Assembly: GCF_032594935.1 (NCBI RefSeq)
Contig: NZ_CP118734.1
Location: 772,001-836,000, forward strand
Length of the DNA stretch: 64,000 nt
DNA from: Streptococcus sp. 29892
GTDB taxonomy: Bacteria > Bacillota > Bacilli > Lactobacillales > Streptococcaceae
Direction: 5' to 3'
A program made the translations under genes and the position numbers. Below are positions 52,823 through 63,400 of this stretch, one piece after another. Positions within the stretch are counted from its first letter, which is position 1. Every line of letters starts with the position of its first letter. The notes under the pieces were generated by a model, which searched no databases, was not told the origin of the DNA, and saw only the letters and a program-made list of their open reading frames with translations.

Positions 52823-53231
52823 GAAAAGTATCCTAGATTGTACTGAATTAGAAGAACGTATTCACCAAGCTGAAACCAATCAGCTATTACAAAAGATACT
52901 GTCGCTCCCCAATTTTGATTGTGACTTTGAGGTGACTTTTGAAGATGATTACCACAAAGAGATGAATGATCCCCTATTCTACGAATCCAATCTTCATCAG
53001 ATTTCGGATTTTATGGAAACTAGGGATATTAAAAATGGTGTAGATACACTACTGACGAAAGACAATCACCTGGCCTTTCGTGCCTTTGGTGAAAATTATT
53101 CTGCTAGAGGAAAGGATGGCATTTTAACGACTTTAGTGATAGTCAAGTGCTTTGGTGAAGGACGGATGCCCATTGCTATGAGACGAATCATCTCATCAAG
53201 AACATCTGCAAGTGAAATCCCTTTTGTATAG
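52806..53231 (+). CDS. ICE hypothetical protein overlapping abiEii
   Basis: A 141-residue acidic protein (NLLHKKSILDCTELEERIHQ and DDYHKEMNDPLFYESNLHQI). No known domain. Starts at ATG 52806, overlapping the methyltransferase by 17 bp. The last 40 codons overlap the 3' end of the convergent abiEii gene by 136 bp. The tail (MPIAMRRIISSRTSAS) looks like antisense of AbiEii, so this reading frame may have lost its original stop. Confidence 0.6.
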   Translation: MNLLHKKSILDCTELEERIHQAETNQLLQKILSLPNFDCDFEVTFEDDYHKEMNDPLFYESNLHQISDFMETRDIKNGVDTLLTKDNHLAFRAFGENYSARGKDGILTTLVIVKCFGEGRMPIAMRRIISSRTSASEIPFV

Positions 53232-53992
53232 CTATATTTTTTTGAATAATTTTGCCATTGTTTATTCTGAATAGGGTCAGATTTGAACCTCTCGAGTAGT
53301 TCAATAATCTTTTCAAAATCGAGCTCTGTTTCGCGATATGAAAACGTTCTCTGACAGGCATTTTTCAACTGAATGAAGTCAATGTCTTCTTTTTTCAGTT
53401 TTGAAAGAATATAAACATCGTAAAAATCTTTGCTTCTACTGTTCAAGAAGTTACGTGAATAGACGGTTTGAAGTTTTTCAGCTAGAATTGTTTCAATTGT
53501 ATAAGCAATGATTGGAAAATTGTCTTCATCAAAAATAGCTTTATAGTCGTATGTAATCGGCTGAGGAGTTACAACATCACCTGTCGCAATATCCAAATGG
53601 ATAACTTGTTTAATATTCTCAAGTTGGCACGAAATTGTTGCTCGATAGCCACCATAGTCATCACTTTCTTTAATAGCTGTGATTGATTGAATCACAAAAG
53701 ATATACCTTCTTCGGAATCTGCTAAAATTTCCTTGAGTTGCTGTTTAACAGTTTCTTCTGAGAGTGTTATTTGATGGAATAAAAAGTCAATATCAACAGT
53801 GCTACGAGATTCAACTCCGATGACATTCGAAAGTAGGAATCCTCCTTTGAAGATATAGTGATTTGAATAAGAACTTTGACTTAATTTTTTCAAAATGACT
53901 TCTAGGAAGTAATAGGTCATGACGGAATTAAAGGTTAAACCAGTATTCTTTGATATTTTATGACAGAGTGCTGTTAATTTAGCTTTGTTCAT
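53096..53992 (-). CDS. abiEii: AbiEii toxin, nucleotidyltransferase
   Basis: A 298-residue nucleotidyltransferase-like toxin. FKGGFLLSNVIGVESRSTVDIDF contains the GG and D-x-D catalytic pattern; the later ETILAEKLQTVYSRNFLNSR (E-K block) and SKDFYDVYILSKLK are characteristic of AbiEii/AbiGii. AbiE acts as a type IV toxin-antitoxin and abortive-infection system. It overlaps abiEi by 4 bp. Its 3' end overlaps the convergent ICE gene. Confidence 0.9.
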   Translation of the reverse strand: MNKAKLTALCHKISKNTGLTFNSVMTYYFLEVILKKLSQSSYSNHYIFKGGFLLSNVIGVESRSTVDIDFLFHQITLSEETVKQQLKEILADSEEGISFVIQSITAIKESDDYGGYRATISCQLENIKQVIHLDIATGDVVTPQPITYDYKAIFDEDNFPIIAYTIETILAEKLQTVYSRNFLNSRSKDFYDVYILSKLKKEDIDFIQLKNACQRTFSYRETELDFEKIIELLERFKSDPIQNKQWQNYSKKYSYTKGISLADVLDEMIRLIAMGIRPSPKHLTITKVVKMPSFPLAE

Positions 53993-54579
53993 ATTAGAAC
54001 CTCCAGAGTTTGTTTAACTTTTTCTAAAGTATTCATTTTTGTCGCATATTCATAGAGTTTTGCTAGATTTTTTTTAGGATAGTTTCCATAAGATTGAAGT
54101 GTCTTGACAAAGAGTTCGGAATCAATCTTTTCTCGATGTATTACAAAATCACAAATAATACGTTCAAAATCATATACCCTTACGTTGTTTCCCATAGGAG
54201 TAGGTACAGTAGTCATTCCCAGCTCGCTGTATTCTTTAGAGACAAAGTGAATATTTAGATTAGCTGGAGGAGTATTAAAGCGGTAGCCTCTAGGAACTGT
54301 CACATCAAAATATTGTGGAATTTCATCTGTAAACTGTTGTAGATACAGTGCCGAAATATAAGAGAAAATAGCCTTAGGAAAACGATATTGAAAGAAGTAG
54401 TATTCATCATAGTCTCCGTTTTGGGTTAGGAAAATACCTTTTTCAACTCGGAAGATAATGCCTTCTTTCTCTAGTCTTGTCAGATATATTGTTGGAATAC
54501 CTAGTGCTTTACAATCTTTGTTTGTGACAATGCCATTGTTCTTTTCTATAAAATCGAGTAGAATCTCTTTTTTTGACAT
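53989..54579 (-). CDS. abiEi: AbiEi antitoxin/autorepressor
   Basis: A 196-residue protein with an N-terminal winged helix (KEILLDFIEKNNGIVTNKDC and GIPTIYLTRLEKEGIIFRVE) and a C-terminal antitoxin domain. AbiEi binds the operon promoter cooperatively and neutralises AbiEii. Inverted repeats of the known 23-bp type are visible just upstream (54593-54645). The start at 54579 follows GGAG. Confidence 0.9.
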   Translation of the reverse strand: MSKKEILLDFIEKNNGIVTNKDCKALGIPTIYLTRLEKEGIIFRVEKGIFLTQNGDYDEYYFFQYRFPKAIFSYISALYLQQFTDEIPQYFDVTVPRGYRFNTPPANLNIHFVSKEYSELGMTTVPTPMGNNVRVYDFERIICDFVIHREKIDSELFVKTLQSYGNYPKKNLAKLYEYATKMNTLEKVKQTLEVLI

Positions 54580-54592
54580 ACTTACTCCTTCT

Positions 54593-54645
54593 AATGTTGC
54601 TTTTATACTACAATTTTACAATATTTGTAGTGCAAAAGCAACATT
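54593..54645 (-). promoter_or_regulatory. AbiE operator: two 23-bp inverted repeats
   Basis: AATGTTGCTTTTATACTACA (54593-54612, continuing AATT) is mirrored by TTGTAGTGCAAAAGCAACAT (54626-54644); both repeats extend to 23 bp and are separated by seven. AbiEi antitoxins are known to bind such a pair to repress abiE. The same sequence lies upstream of the surface-protein gene on the other strand, which could bring that gene under AbiEi influence. Confidence 0.8.
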
Positions 54646-54750
54646 TCTTTTCCCTGAATTTATTGTGATAACAAAATCAAGCCTTCTTTTTTATGATGAG
54701 GAAAGAGTGACAAATTGTTGCTAGAGAATAAAAGAAAAGAAGGACTATTT

Positions 54751-57700
54751 ATGACCAAAACATGTAATCATCACTTTCTTGTCAATCAGGAAAAAGGCGA
54801 GAAACACGTCTTTCGCAAGAGTAAAAAATATCGCACTCTATGTTCCGTTGCCCCTGGAACCATGGTGACGGCTGTTGTTGCTTGGGGAGGAACGGTTGCA
54901 CATGCTGATGAAGTCACATCATCAGTTGACAGCACCATCCAACGAACGGAGAATCCAGCCACAAATTTACCAGAAGCACAACCAAGCCCTGTTTCTGAAC
55001 AAACTGAAAGTTTAGGGTCAACTGGACAATCTAACGGTTCAATTGCAGTCACCGTACCACATGATACGGTAACACAAGCAGTTGAAGAGGCAAAGGCAGC
55101 AGGTGTTTCTACGGTTGAAGATAGCCCAATGGATTTGGGAAATACAACTTCTGTGGCAGAAACCAACCAACAAATTTCAAAAGCTGAAGCAGATGCCCAA
55201 AACCAAGTTGAGGCTATCAATGAAGTCACTAAAACCTACAAAGCTGATAAAGCGACATACGAATCGAATAAAGCCCGCATTGAACAAGAAAATAAGGTGC
55301 TGTCACAGGCCTACGAAGAGGCCAACCAAACTGGTAATGAGACAAATGCTTGGGTTGATACCAAAGTCAATGACCTAAAATCCCAGTATGCAGATGCTGA
55401 TGTGACAGTAAATGAACAAATAGTTTCATCAGGAAATGGGACATCTGTACTTGACTATACAAACTATGGCAAGGCTGTTGAAACCATTCAATCAACTAAC
55501 GAACAAGCTGTAGCGGATTATCTAACAAAGAAAACAAAGGCAGATGATATTGTTGCGAAAAACCAGGCCATTCAAAAAGAAAATGAAGCTGGACTTGCTA
55601 AGGCAAAAGCAGATAACGAAGCCATTGAAAAGCGGAATCAGGCAGGTCAAGCAGCTGTTGATGCTGAAAACCGTACAGGCCAAGCCGCAGTTGATCAGGC
55701 TAATCAAGAGAAACAACTATTAGTTTCAAATCGTACAGCTGAGATTGAAGCCATTACTAAACGTAATCAAGAAAAAGAAGCCGCAGCCAGAAAAGAGAAT
55801 GAAGCGATTGATGTCTATAATGCCAAAGAAATGGAACGCTATCAACGTGATTTGGCCGAGATTTCAAAAGGTGCAGAAGGTTATATTTCTGAAGCCCTTG
55901 CTCAAGCCCTCAATCTCAATAACGGTGAACCCCAAGCACAACATGGGGCCATTACCCGAAATCCTAATCAAATCATTTCAACTGGCGATGCCATGCTGGG
56001 TGGCTACTCAAGAATTTTAGATTCAACTGGATTCTTTGTCTATGATAGCTTCAAAACAGGTGAGACCCTTAGTTTTAACTATCAAAATCTTCAAAATGCA
56101 CGATTTGATGGGAAAAAGATTAGTCGTGTGACTTACGATATTACCAACCTTGTATCACCTGCTGGAACCAATGCCGTGAAATTGGTTGTACCAAACGATC
56201 CCACAGAGGGCTTTATTGCCTATCGAAATGACGGAAACGGTGACTGGCGAACAGACAAGATGGAGTTTCGTGTAGTTGCCAAGTATTTCTTGGAAGACGG
56301 AACGCAGGTCACCTTTTCTAAGGAGAAACCAGGAGTCTTCACGCATTCTTCCCTCAATCATAATGACATTGGTTTAGAATATGTTAAAGATTCATCTGGG
56401 AAATTTGTTCCGATTAATGGTTCAACCGTTCAAGTGACTAATGAAGGTCTAGCACGTTCTTTGGGTTCCAACCGTGCAAGTGATTTGAATTTACCTGAGG
56501 AATGGGATACCACATCAAGTCGTTATGCTTATAAAGGAGCAATTGTCTCAACAGTTACATCAGGTAATACCTACACAGTAACCTTTGGCCAAGGCGATAT
56601 GCTACAGAATGTTGGCTTGTCATACTGGTTCGCCTTAAATACCCTACCAGTTGCACGTACAGTAACACCGTATAGTCCCAAACCTAATGTAACGGTGGAA
56701 CTTGAACCCATTCCAGAACCTATTACGGTAACACCAGATGTCTTTTCTCCTAAAACATTTACACCAGAAAAGCCTGTGACCTTCACGCCAAAGCCTTTGG
56801 AAGAAGTAGTGCAGCCTAGTCTGTCCTTGACCAAAGTAACCTTACCTGTCAAACCTATTCCAAAAGAACTTCCAACGCCACCACAAGTACCGACAGTCCA
56901 TTATCATGCATACCGTTTGACGACAACTCCAGAGATTATGAAAGAAGTGGTCAATAGTGACCAAGCTAATCTTCATGAGAAAACTGTCGCAAAAGATTCA
57001 ACGGTGATTTATCCCTTAACAGTTGATGCCTTATCGCCCAATCGTGCCCAAACGACTAGTCTTATTTTTGAGGACTACTTGCCTGCTGGTTACCTATTTG
57101 ATAAGGAAACAACACAAAAAGAGAATGGAAACTATGTCCTTAGCTTTGATGAGACTAAGAATTTTGTGACCTTAACTGCAAAGGAAAACTTGTTGCAGGA
57201 GGTAAATAAAGATTTAACCAAGGTATATCAACTGACCGCTCCAAAACTCTATGGTTCTATTCAAAATGATGGGGCAACCTATTCCAATAGTTACAAACTC
57301 CTTTTGAACAAGGGTACAACCAATGCTTACACAGTCACTTCAAATGTTGTAACGGTTCGTACACCAGGTGATGGGGAGACAACCACACTCATTACACCAG
57401 ATAAAAACAATGAAAATGCGGATGGTGTCCTCATTAATGACACGGTCGTAGCCCTTGGCACAACCAACCACTACCGATTGATTTGGGATTTGGACCAGTA
57501 TAAGGGAGATCGTTCTGCTAAAGAGACAATTGCACGAGGCTTCTTCTTTGTGGACGATTACCCAGAGGAAGTGCTCGATGTGGTGGAAAATGGCACGGCT
57601 GTTATTACCCTTGACGGTCTGAATGTATCAGGAATAACGGTTAAAAACTATGCTTCACTAAATGAAGCTCCTAAAGACCTTCAAGCTAAATTAGCTCGTG

Positions 57701-59646
57701 CTAAAATTACACCGACAGGTGCCTTTCTAGTCTTTATGCCGGATGACAACCAAGCCTTTTATGACCAGTATGTTCAAACAGGAACTTCTTTAGCTCTTTT
57801 GACCAAAATGATGGTTAAAGATAGTCTCTACGGTCAGACAAAGACCTATACAAACAAGGCTTATCAAGTTGATTTCGGCAATGGCTATGAAACCAAGGAA
57901 GTGACCAACACCCTAGTTTCTCCAGAACCCAAGAAACAAAACCTCAATAAAGACAAAGTAGACATCAATGGGAAGCCCATGCTAGTGGGAAGTCAAAATC
58001 ACTATACTCTCTCATGGGACTTGGACCAATACCGAGGGATTAAAGCAGACAACTCTCAGATTGCACAAGGTTTTTACTTTGTGGATGATTATCCAGAAGA
58101 AGCTTTACTGCCGGATGAAGCAGCTATTCAGTTTGTCACATCTGATGGTAAAACAGTTTCAGGAATCATGGTGAAGGCTTATTCTCGATTATCAGAAGCT
58201 CCTAAATCTTTACAAGAAGCCCTTTCTAAACAAAAAATTCAGCCTAAAGGAGCTTTTCAAGTTTTCATGCCTGAGGACCCACAAGTCTTTTTTGAATCTT
58301 ATGTGACCAAGGGGGAGAATATTACCATTGTCACTCCGATGACGGTTTTGGAAACCATGCTTAATTCAGGGAAGTCTTATGAAAACGTGGCCTATCAGGT
58401 GGATTTTGGCCAAGCTTATGAAACCAATACGGTGACTAATTTTGTCCCTAAAGTAATTCCACATAAGTCTAATACCAATCAAGAAGGCATTTCAATTGAT
58501 GGAAAGACTATTCTTCCGAATACGGTCAATTATTACAAAATTGTACTGGATTACAGTCAATACAAGGACATGGTCGTGACGGATGATGTTCTTGCCAAGG
58601 GATTTTACATGGTAGACGATTACCCAGAAGAAGCTCTTACCCTAGATCCTGATGGCATCCAAGTTTTAGATAAGGATGGCAATCGTGTATCTGGTATTTC
58701 TGTTAGCACCTACGCTAGTTTGCCAGAAGCTCCGAAAGTCGTCCAAGATGCCATGGCTAAACGTCAGTTTACACCTAAAGGAGCCATTCAGGTCCTTAGT
58801 AGCAATGATCCCAAAACCTTTTATGAGACCTATGTGAAGACTGGTCAAACCTTAGTTGTCACGCTTCCGATGACGGTTAAAAATGAGTTGACCAAAACAG
58901 GTGGTCAGTATGAAAATACAGCCTATCAGATTGATTTTGGCTTGGCCTATGTCACGGAAACAGTGGTCAATAATGTTCCCAAACTAGACCCACAAAAAGA
59001 TGTGGTAATTGACTTGTCTCATAAAGATGACAGCCTTGATGGTAAAGAAGTGGCCTTGAATCAAACCTTTAACTATCGTTTGGTTGGAGCTTTGATTCCA
59101 AGTAATCGTGCGACTGATTTATTTGAATATAGTTTTGAAGATAACTATGATGAAAAGCATGATGAGTATAATGGTGTTTATCGCAGCTATCTGATGACGG
59201 ATGTCATCCTCAAAGACGGTTCTGTCTTAAAAGAGGGGACAGAAGTCACGAAATATACCTTGCAACAGGTGGATACAGAAAATGGCCTCGTGTCAATTTC
59301 ATTTGATAAATCCTTCTTAGAGACTGTCTCTGATGATTCAGCCTTTCAGGCAGATGTTTACCTGCAGATGAAACGGATTGCGGCTGGTCAGGTGGAGAAT
59401 ACCTATCTCCATACAGTGAATGGCTATGTCATCAGTTCAAATACAGTTGTAACACATACACCTCAACCTGAAGAACCAAGTCCAAATCAACCCACTCCAC
59501 CTCAACCACCGATTGAGTCTCTTGAACCACCTGTTCCAGCAAGCGTTTTGCCAAATACAGGGGAACAGGAATCCCTTTTGGGCTTGATTGGAGCTGGTAT
59601 TCTACTTGGTACGGCTTATGGACTGAAGAAAAAGGAGGAGAAGTAG
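54751..59646 (+). CDS. LPNTG-anchored antigen I/II-type surface adhesin
   Basis: A 1631-residue cell-wall protein. The signal region (KSKKYRTLCSVAPGTMVTAV, then WGGTVAHADE) is of the long streptococcal type. Residues 130-385 are helical with A, K, Q and E repeats, 390-630 a beta-rich V-like domain (STGDAMLGGYSRILDSTGFF), 640-720 proline rich, and 890-1410 three ~180-residue C-domain repeats, then a fourth related domain. A proline stretch (1571-1590) precedes LPNTG (1600-1604), a hydrophobic helix and KKKEEK. The ATG at 54751 has AAGAAGGA. Such proteins mediate adhesion and cell aggregation, and on ICEs can aid mating contact. Confidence 0.9.
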   Translation: MTKTCNHHFLVNQEKGEKHVFRKSKKYRTLCSVAPGTMVTAVVAWGGTVAHADEVTSSVDSTIQRTENPATNLPEAQPSPVSEQTESLGSTGQSNGSIAVTVPHDTVTQAVEEAKAAGVSTVEDSPMDLGNTTSVAETNQQISKAEADAQNQVEAINEVTKTYKADKATYESNKARIEQENKVLSQAYEEANQTGNETNAWVDTKVNDLKSQYADADVTVNEQIVSSGNGTSVLDYTNYGKAVETIQSTNEQAVADYLTKKTKADDIVAKNQAIQKENEAGLAKAKADNEAIEKRNQAGQAAVDAENRTGQAAVDQANQEKQLLVSNRTAEIEAITKRNQEKEAAARKENEAIDVYNAKEMERYQRDLAEISKGAEGYISEALAQALNLNNGEPQAQHGAITRNPNQIISTGDAMLGGYSRILDSTGFFVYDSFKTGETLSFNYQNLQNARFDGKKISRVTYDITNLVSPAGTNAVKLVVPNDPTEGFIAYRNDGNGDWRTDKMEFRVVAKYFLEDGTQVTFSKEKPGVFTHSSLNHNDIGLEYVKDSSGKFVPINGSTVQVTNEGLARSLGSNRASDLNLPEEWDTTSSRYAYKGAIVSTVTSGNTYTVTFGQGDMLQNVGLSYWFALNTLPVARTVTPYSPKPNVTVELEPIPEPITVTPDVFSPKTFTPEKPVTFTPKPLEEVVQPSLSLTKVTLPVKPIPKELPTPPQVPTVHYHAYRLTTTPEIMKEVVNSDQANLHEKTVAKDSTVIYPLTVDALSPNRAQTTSLIFEDYLPAGYLFDKETTQKENGNYVLSFDETKNFVTLTAKENLLQEVNKDLTKVYQLTAPKLYGSIQNDGATYSNSYKLLLNKGTTNAYTVTSNVVTVRTPGDGETTTLITPDKNNENADGVLINDTVVALGTTNHYRLIWDLDQYKGDRSAKETIARGFFFVDDYPEEVLDVVENGTAVITLDGLNVSGITVKNYASLNEAPKDLQAKLARAKITPTGAFLVFMPDDNQAFYDQYVQTGTSLALLTKMMVKDSLYGQTKTYTNKAYQVDFGNGYETKEVTNTLVSPEPKKQNLNKDKVDINGKPMLVGSQNHYTLSWDLDQYRGIKADNSQIAQGFYFVDDYPEEALLPDEAAIQFVTSDGKTVSGIMVKAYSRLSEAPKSLQEALSKQKIQPKGAFQVFMPEDPQVFFESYVTKGENITIVTPMTVLETMLNSGKSYENVAYQVDFGQAYETNTVTNFVPKVIPHKSNTNQEGISIDGKTILPNTVNYYKIVLDYSQYKDMVVTDDVLAKGFYMVDDYPEEALTLDPDGIQVLDKDGNRVSGISVSTYASLPEAPKVVQDAMAKRQFTPKGAIQVLSSNDPKTFYETYVKTGQTLVVTLPMTVKNELTKTGGQYENTAYQIDFGLAYVTETVVNNVPKLDPQKDVVIDLSHKDDSLDGKEVALNQTFNYRLVGALIPSNRATDLFEYSFEDNYDEKHDEYNGVYRSYLMTDVILKDGSVLKEGTEVTKYTLQQVDTENGLVSISFDKSFLETVSDDSAFQADVYLQMKRIAAGQVENTYLHTVNGYVISSNTVVTHTPQPEEPSPNQPTPPQPPIESLEPPVPASVLPNTGEQESLLGLIGAGILLGTAYGLKKKEEK
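57421..58980 (+). repeat. Three diverged ~180-codon C-domain repeats in the adhesin
   Basis: Each unit begins with a DG or NG turn and a YRLIWDLDQY-like strand (57421, 57961, 58493), passes an ARGFFFVDDYPEE or equivalent block, an APK-x-LQ block and a KGA-x-QVFMP block, and ends with YQVDFG or YQIDFG. The protein repeats are clear; the DNA has drifted. Confidence 0.85.
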
Positions 59647-59838
59647 ATGAATCCAAAAACTATTTATGAAAATGATTCAGAACAAGATGGTTTGACAGAT
59701 GCTCAGGAACTAGCTTTGGGAACCAATCCGCAGTCTGTTGACACAGATGGTGATGGTCAAGCTGATTTAGAAGAGCTACAATCTGGACATTCACCACTAG
59801 TCCCACAAAAGGAGTTGTGTGATGGCTTGGAACTTTGA
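59647..59838 (+). CDS. Small calcium-binding-repeat protein (thrombospondin type 3-like)
   Basis: A 63-residue acidic protein with two Dx-D-x-D loops (NDSEQDGLTDAQELALGT and VDTDGDGQADLEELQSG). It lacks a signal peptide. It follows the adhesin gene with only GGAGGAGAAG between, so it may be a piece broken off a surface protein or a small coupled partner. It overlaps the next gene by 17 bp. Confidence 0.65.
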   Translation: MNPKTIYENDSEQDGLTDAQELALGTNPQSVDTDGDGQADLEELQSGHSPLVPQKELCDGLEL

Positions 59839-60373
59839 CACCATGAAAGAGGCTTTGTCTGAAATGGAGAAGGTCGATTACCAAGAGTTTATCAAAGCCC
59901 TTCTCTCTTTGGAATTAAGTATTTCTGATAGAACAATCCTCAATCAGGTTTATCAAGATTATATGGATGAAGATGACCTATCCTTGATTAGTGATGAGCT
60001 ACGAGTTAAAGTGGATAGTTATCAGGATGAAGTACAGGCAGATATGACTGACATTCTGGAAAAGCTGTACCGAACAGGTGAAGGATCTAGTTTTATTATG
60101 GATTTAATGTCCTCAAATAGTCTTTCAGACACCTTGGAACAGTATGAGGTTTTGGATAGTGACGATTATTCACCACTTAGCCTTGAAACCTTACAGGCCA
60201 TGATTCAACAGGAATTGGCTATTTCCAGTCAGGATTATTTTGGAGATTTGGTTCACCTTGCCTTGCAAAAAGATTTACTAGACCAGAAAAGTCATTTCTT
60301 ACAACACTATGTGGCAACTGTAATGGAAGGTATTCCACAAGAAAGAGACCAACGAGCCTTGGTCCTAGATTAA
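59822..60373 (+). CDS. ICE hypothetical protein (183 aa)
   Basis: A 183-residue acidic helical protein (AWNFDTMKEALSEMEKVDYQ and LSISDRTILNQVYQDYMDED). I do not recognise a domain. The ATG at 59822 is seven bases after AAGGAG, so it is preferred over GTG 59819. In ICESa2603-like elements an unknown gene in this place precedes the SNF2/methylase giant gene. A terminator follows. Confidence 0.6.
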   Translation: MAWNFDTMKEALSEMEKVDYQEFIKALLSLELSISDRTILNQVYQDYMDEDDLSLISDELRVKVDSYQDEVQADMTDILEKLYRTGEGSSFIMDLMSSNSLSDTLEQYEVLDSDDYSPLSLETLQAMIQQELAISSQDYFGDLVHLALQKDLLDQKSHFLQHYVATVMEGIPQERDQRALVLD

Positions 60374-60378
60374 CGCAA

Positions 60379-60407
60379 AGGGCTGAGAAAAACTCTCAGC
60401 CTTTTTT
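60379..60407 (+). terminator. Rho-independent terminator before the SNF2/methylase gene
   Basis: AAGGCTGAGA / TCTCAGCCTT, loop AAAAC, six T. Confidence 0.88.
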
Positions 60408-60421
60408 AAATGGGAGGGAAA

Positions 60422-63400
60422 ATGAATCAAGAAGTCTTACTACAAATGATGAGAGCCACCATTCCTCGTGATAGAGCCTTGCTTGAGGCGTTTTTATATT
60501 ACCAAGCTGAGCATTTTGATGAGGAGTGGGATAGTCTCGTTCATCAGTTTTTAACCAATGGGCAAGAAATTAATAAATCTGTTCAGGTACTTCACTTTGA
60601 GACAGATGTTTCAGCTTTTGTCCAGGCTAGTCCTTATGATACTGCTCATGATCTATTGACCTATACAAAAGTTTTCGGCCAAACTGGTCTCCAAAAACTC
60701 GACAAACTATCGCCGTCTGAAAAAGACTTGGTGATTGAAGTGGCATTGTTCAATCTGGCCACTCGTTTTCAACTATTAGACTCAAATGGACACTACCAAA
60801 CTATTTCACCAGATTCTCTATTACAAAAGAGTAGGGGAGCTAATTTGGTCAATGTTTATCGTGTGGCTAATAATTTAGCGGATCGTATTAGCCGAGATAT
60901 TGAACAGTTTCTCTTAACTTACGAGCCTGAGCTTGAAACAAGAGCTGATGAAACTATTCTAGAAAATGAAGAAACTATTGATGAGCACAAAACAAGTGTT
61001 CATCAAGCAATATCTTTTCGAGAAGAGGGCTCTCTGGTTATTGCTAGTTTAGATGTAGATTTGTCTCAACTAGATGTTCAAACAGGAAAAACCAGTCATC
61101 TGCCTGCTTATGAAGAGTTATCTTTACGACGTAAATTTGAGATTCTAACATATTTTGACCAAATTCGAAATGAACGTTCCAAAGTCCCAAGTTTTAGACG
61201 AGGTGATTTTGATACTGAGACGGAAATGACACCAGTCTTTGAGGGCGAGGAGTTACTTACCTATCTAGAAGCTGATGGCAGTCCCTATGAGCTGAAACGA
61301 ACGCTGACTACAGTCGAAGAAAAGGAATTAGAAAAAATTGGACAAGCCATTAGGATAGAAAATCAAGAAAAATTGACTCAGCTAGGGATTGATATATCTC
61401 AGTTTGAATCAGACCAAGTCGGTATTTTATTGGATGCAGCAGGTCGTTTTCGTTTGAAAAATGCGGACCTTGCTTTACTAGGTGGCTATCCCAAAGCCTC
61501 GGTAACTCAACTAGCCCTTGCGACAGAACTACTCCAAATGGGATTGAGTCATGAAAAGGTTGAATTTTTCTTTGGTAGCCAGCTTTCCATTGAAGAGCTG
61601 CGACAAGTTGCCTACGCCTTTTTACACCAAGAACTCAGCAGAGAAGATGCGGAGCAATTTGAAAAAGATAAACGCAATCAGCCAGATTTAACCCTCAGAG
61701 ATTGGAAAAGCAAGCTAGAGAAAGCTGAGTCGAAAGTAGTGGTTGATGAAGAGTTAGCGGAAAATCCACTAGTCCAGAGAGTCTTGGACACTTATCCTCT
61801 GGGGTCATTGGTTTCCTATAAGGGACAGGACTTTGAGGTCGTGTCGGTCAGTGATGCTCGATTGAACGGTTTGATTCGGATTGAGTTAGTCAATGACTTT
61901 TCGGATATCATTGAACAAAATCCAGTTCTTTATTTGAGGACCTGGGAAGAAGTCAGTCAGTCACTTCATCAGCCAAAGGCAGAACCACAAACAGAGTTAG
62001 AAGAAGCGGACCAAGGATTAAACCTATTCTCATTTCTGGAAGAGGAGCCAGTTCAGAGTATTGGACTATTGGAACCAGATAGTTCAGAAATAGGTCATAA
62101 CGATACTGATCTTGAAGAATCAGATAGTCAAATTCCTGAAGAGGTAGTAGTCGAAACAATTCCAGAGATTCCAGTAATGGACTTTTATTTTCCAGAAGAT
62201 ATGACGGACTTTTATCCAAAGACTGCTAGAGATAAGGTTGAGACAAACATTGCGGCTATTCGTTTGGTAAAAAATCTAGAAGTAGAGCACCGCAATGCTT
62301 TACCAAGTGAACAAGAACTCCTTGCCAAGTATGTAGGCTGGGGTGGACTAGCCAATGAATTTTTTGATGACTATAATCCAAAATTTTCTAAGGAACTAGA
62401 AGAACTGAAAAGCCTAGTCACAGATAAAGAGTATTCGGATATGAAACAGTCCTCTCTGACAGCCTATTACACAGACCCAGCCCTGATCCGTCAGATGTGG
62501 GATAAGTTGGAAAGAGATGGCTTTACAGGTGGCAAAATCCTAGATCCTTCCATGGGAACAGGGAATTTTTTTGCAGCAATGCCCAAACACTTAAGAGAAA
62601 AGAGTGAGTTATATGGTGTGGAATTAGATACCATTACAGGAGCTATTGCCAAACACCTTCATCCAAATAGTCACATTGAAATTAAGGGCTTTGAGACGGT
62701 GGCTTTTAACGACAATAGTTTTGATTTAGTGATTTCAAATGTTCCCTTTGCCAATATACGAATTGCGGATAACAGGTACGATAAGCCTTACATGATTCAT
62801 GACTACTTTGTCAAAAAGTCACTTGATTTGGTCCATGATGGTGGACAAGTAGCGATTATCTCTTCAACAGGAACCATGGATAAGCGAACAGAAAACATCT
62901 TACAAGATATTCGTGAGACAACTGAATTTCTTGGTGGGGTTCGACTGCCTGATTCTGCCTTTAAGGCCATTGCAGGAACGAGTGTCACAACGGATATGTT
63001 ATTCTTTCAGAAACACTTGAACAAGGGATATGTTACAGATGACTTAGCCTTTTCTGGTTCCATTCGTTATGAAAAGGATAGTCGCATTTGGCTCAATCCT
63101 TACTTTGATGGAGAATACAATAGCCAAGTGCTAGGAACCTACGAGGTCAGAAATTTTAACGGTGGAACACTTTCTGTTAAGGGGACTAGTGATGACTTGA
63201 TTGCAAGTGTTGAAACAGCTCTACATCAAGTAAAAGCCCCAAGAAAGATTGATAGAAATGAGGTCATCATTAACCCAGATGTGTTGACCAAACAAGTCAT
63301 TGATACCTCCATTCCAGCTGAAATGAGGGAGAATCTAGATCAGTACAGTTTTGGTTATCAGGGTTCTACAGTTTACTATCGAGATAACAAAGGCATTCGA

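Noticed and set aside
54786-55229. 147-codon minus-strand ORF in the adhesin
   Set aside because: It is a shadow of the repetitive signal and A-region.
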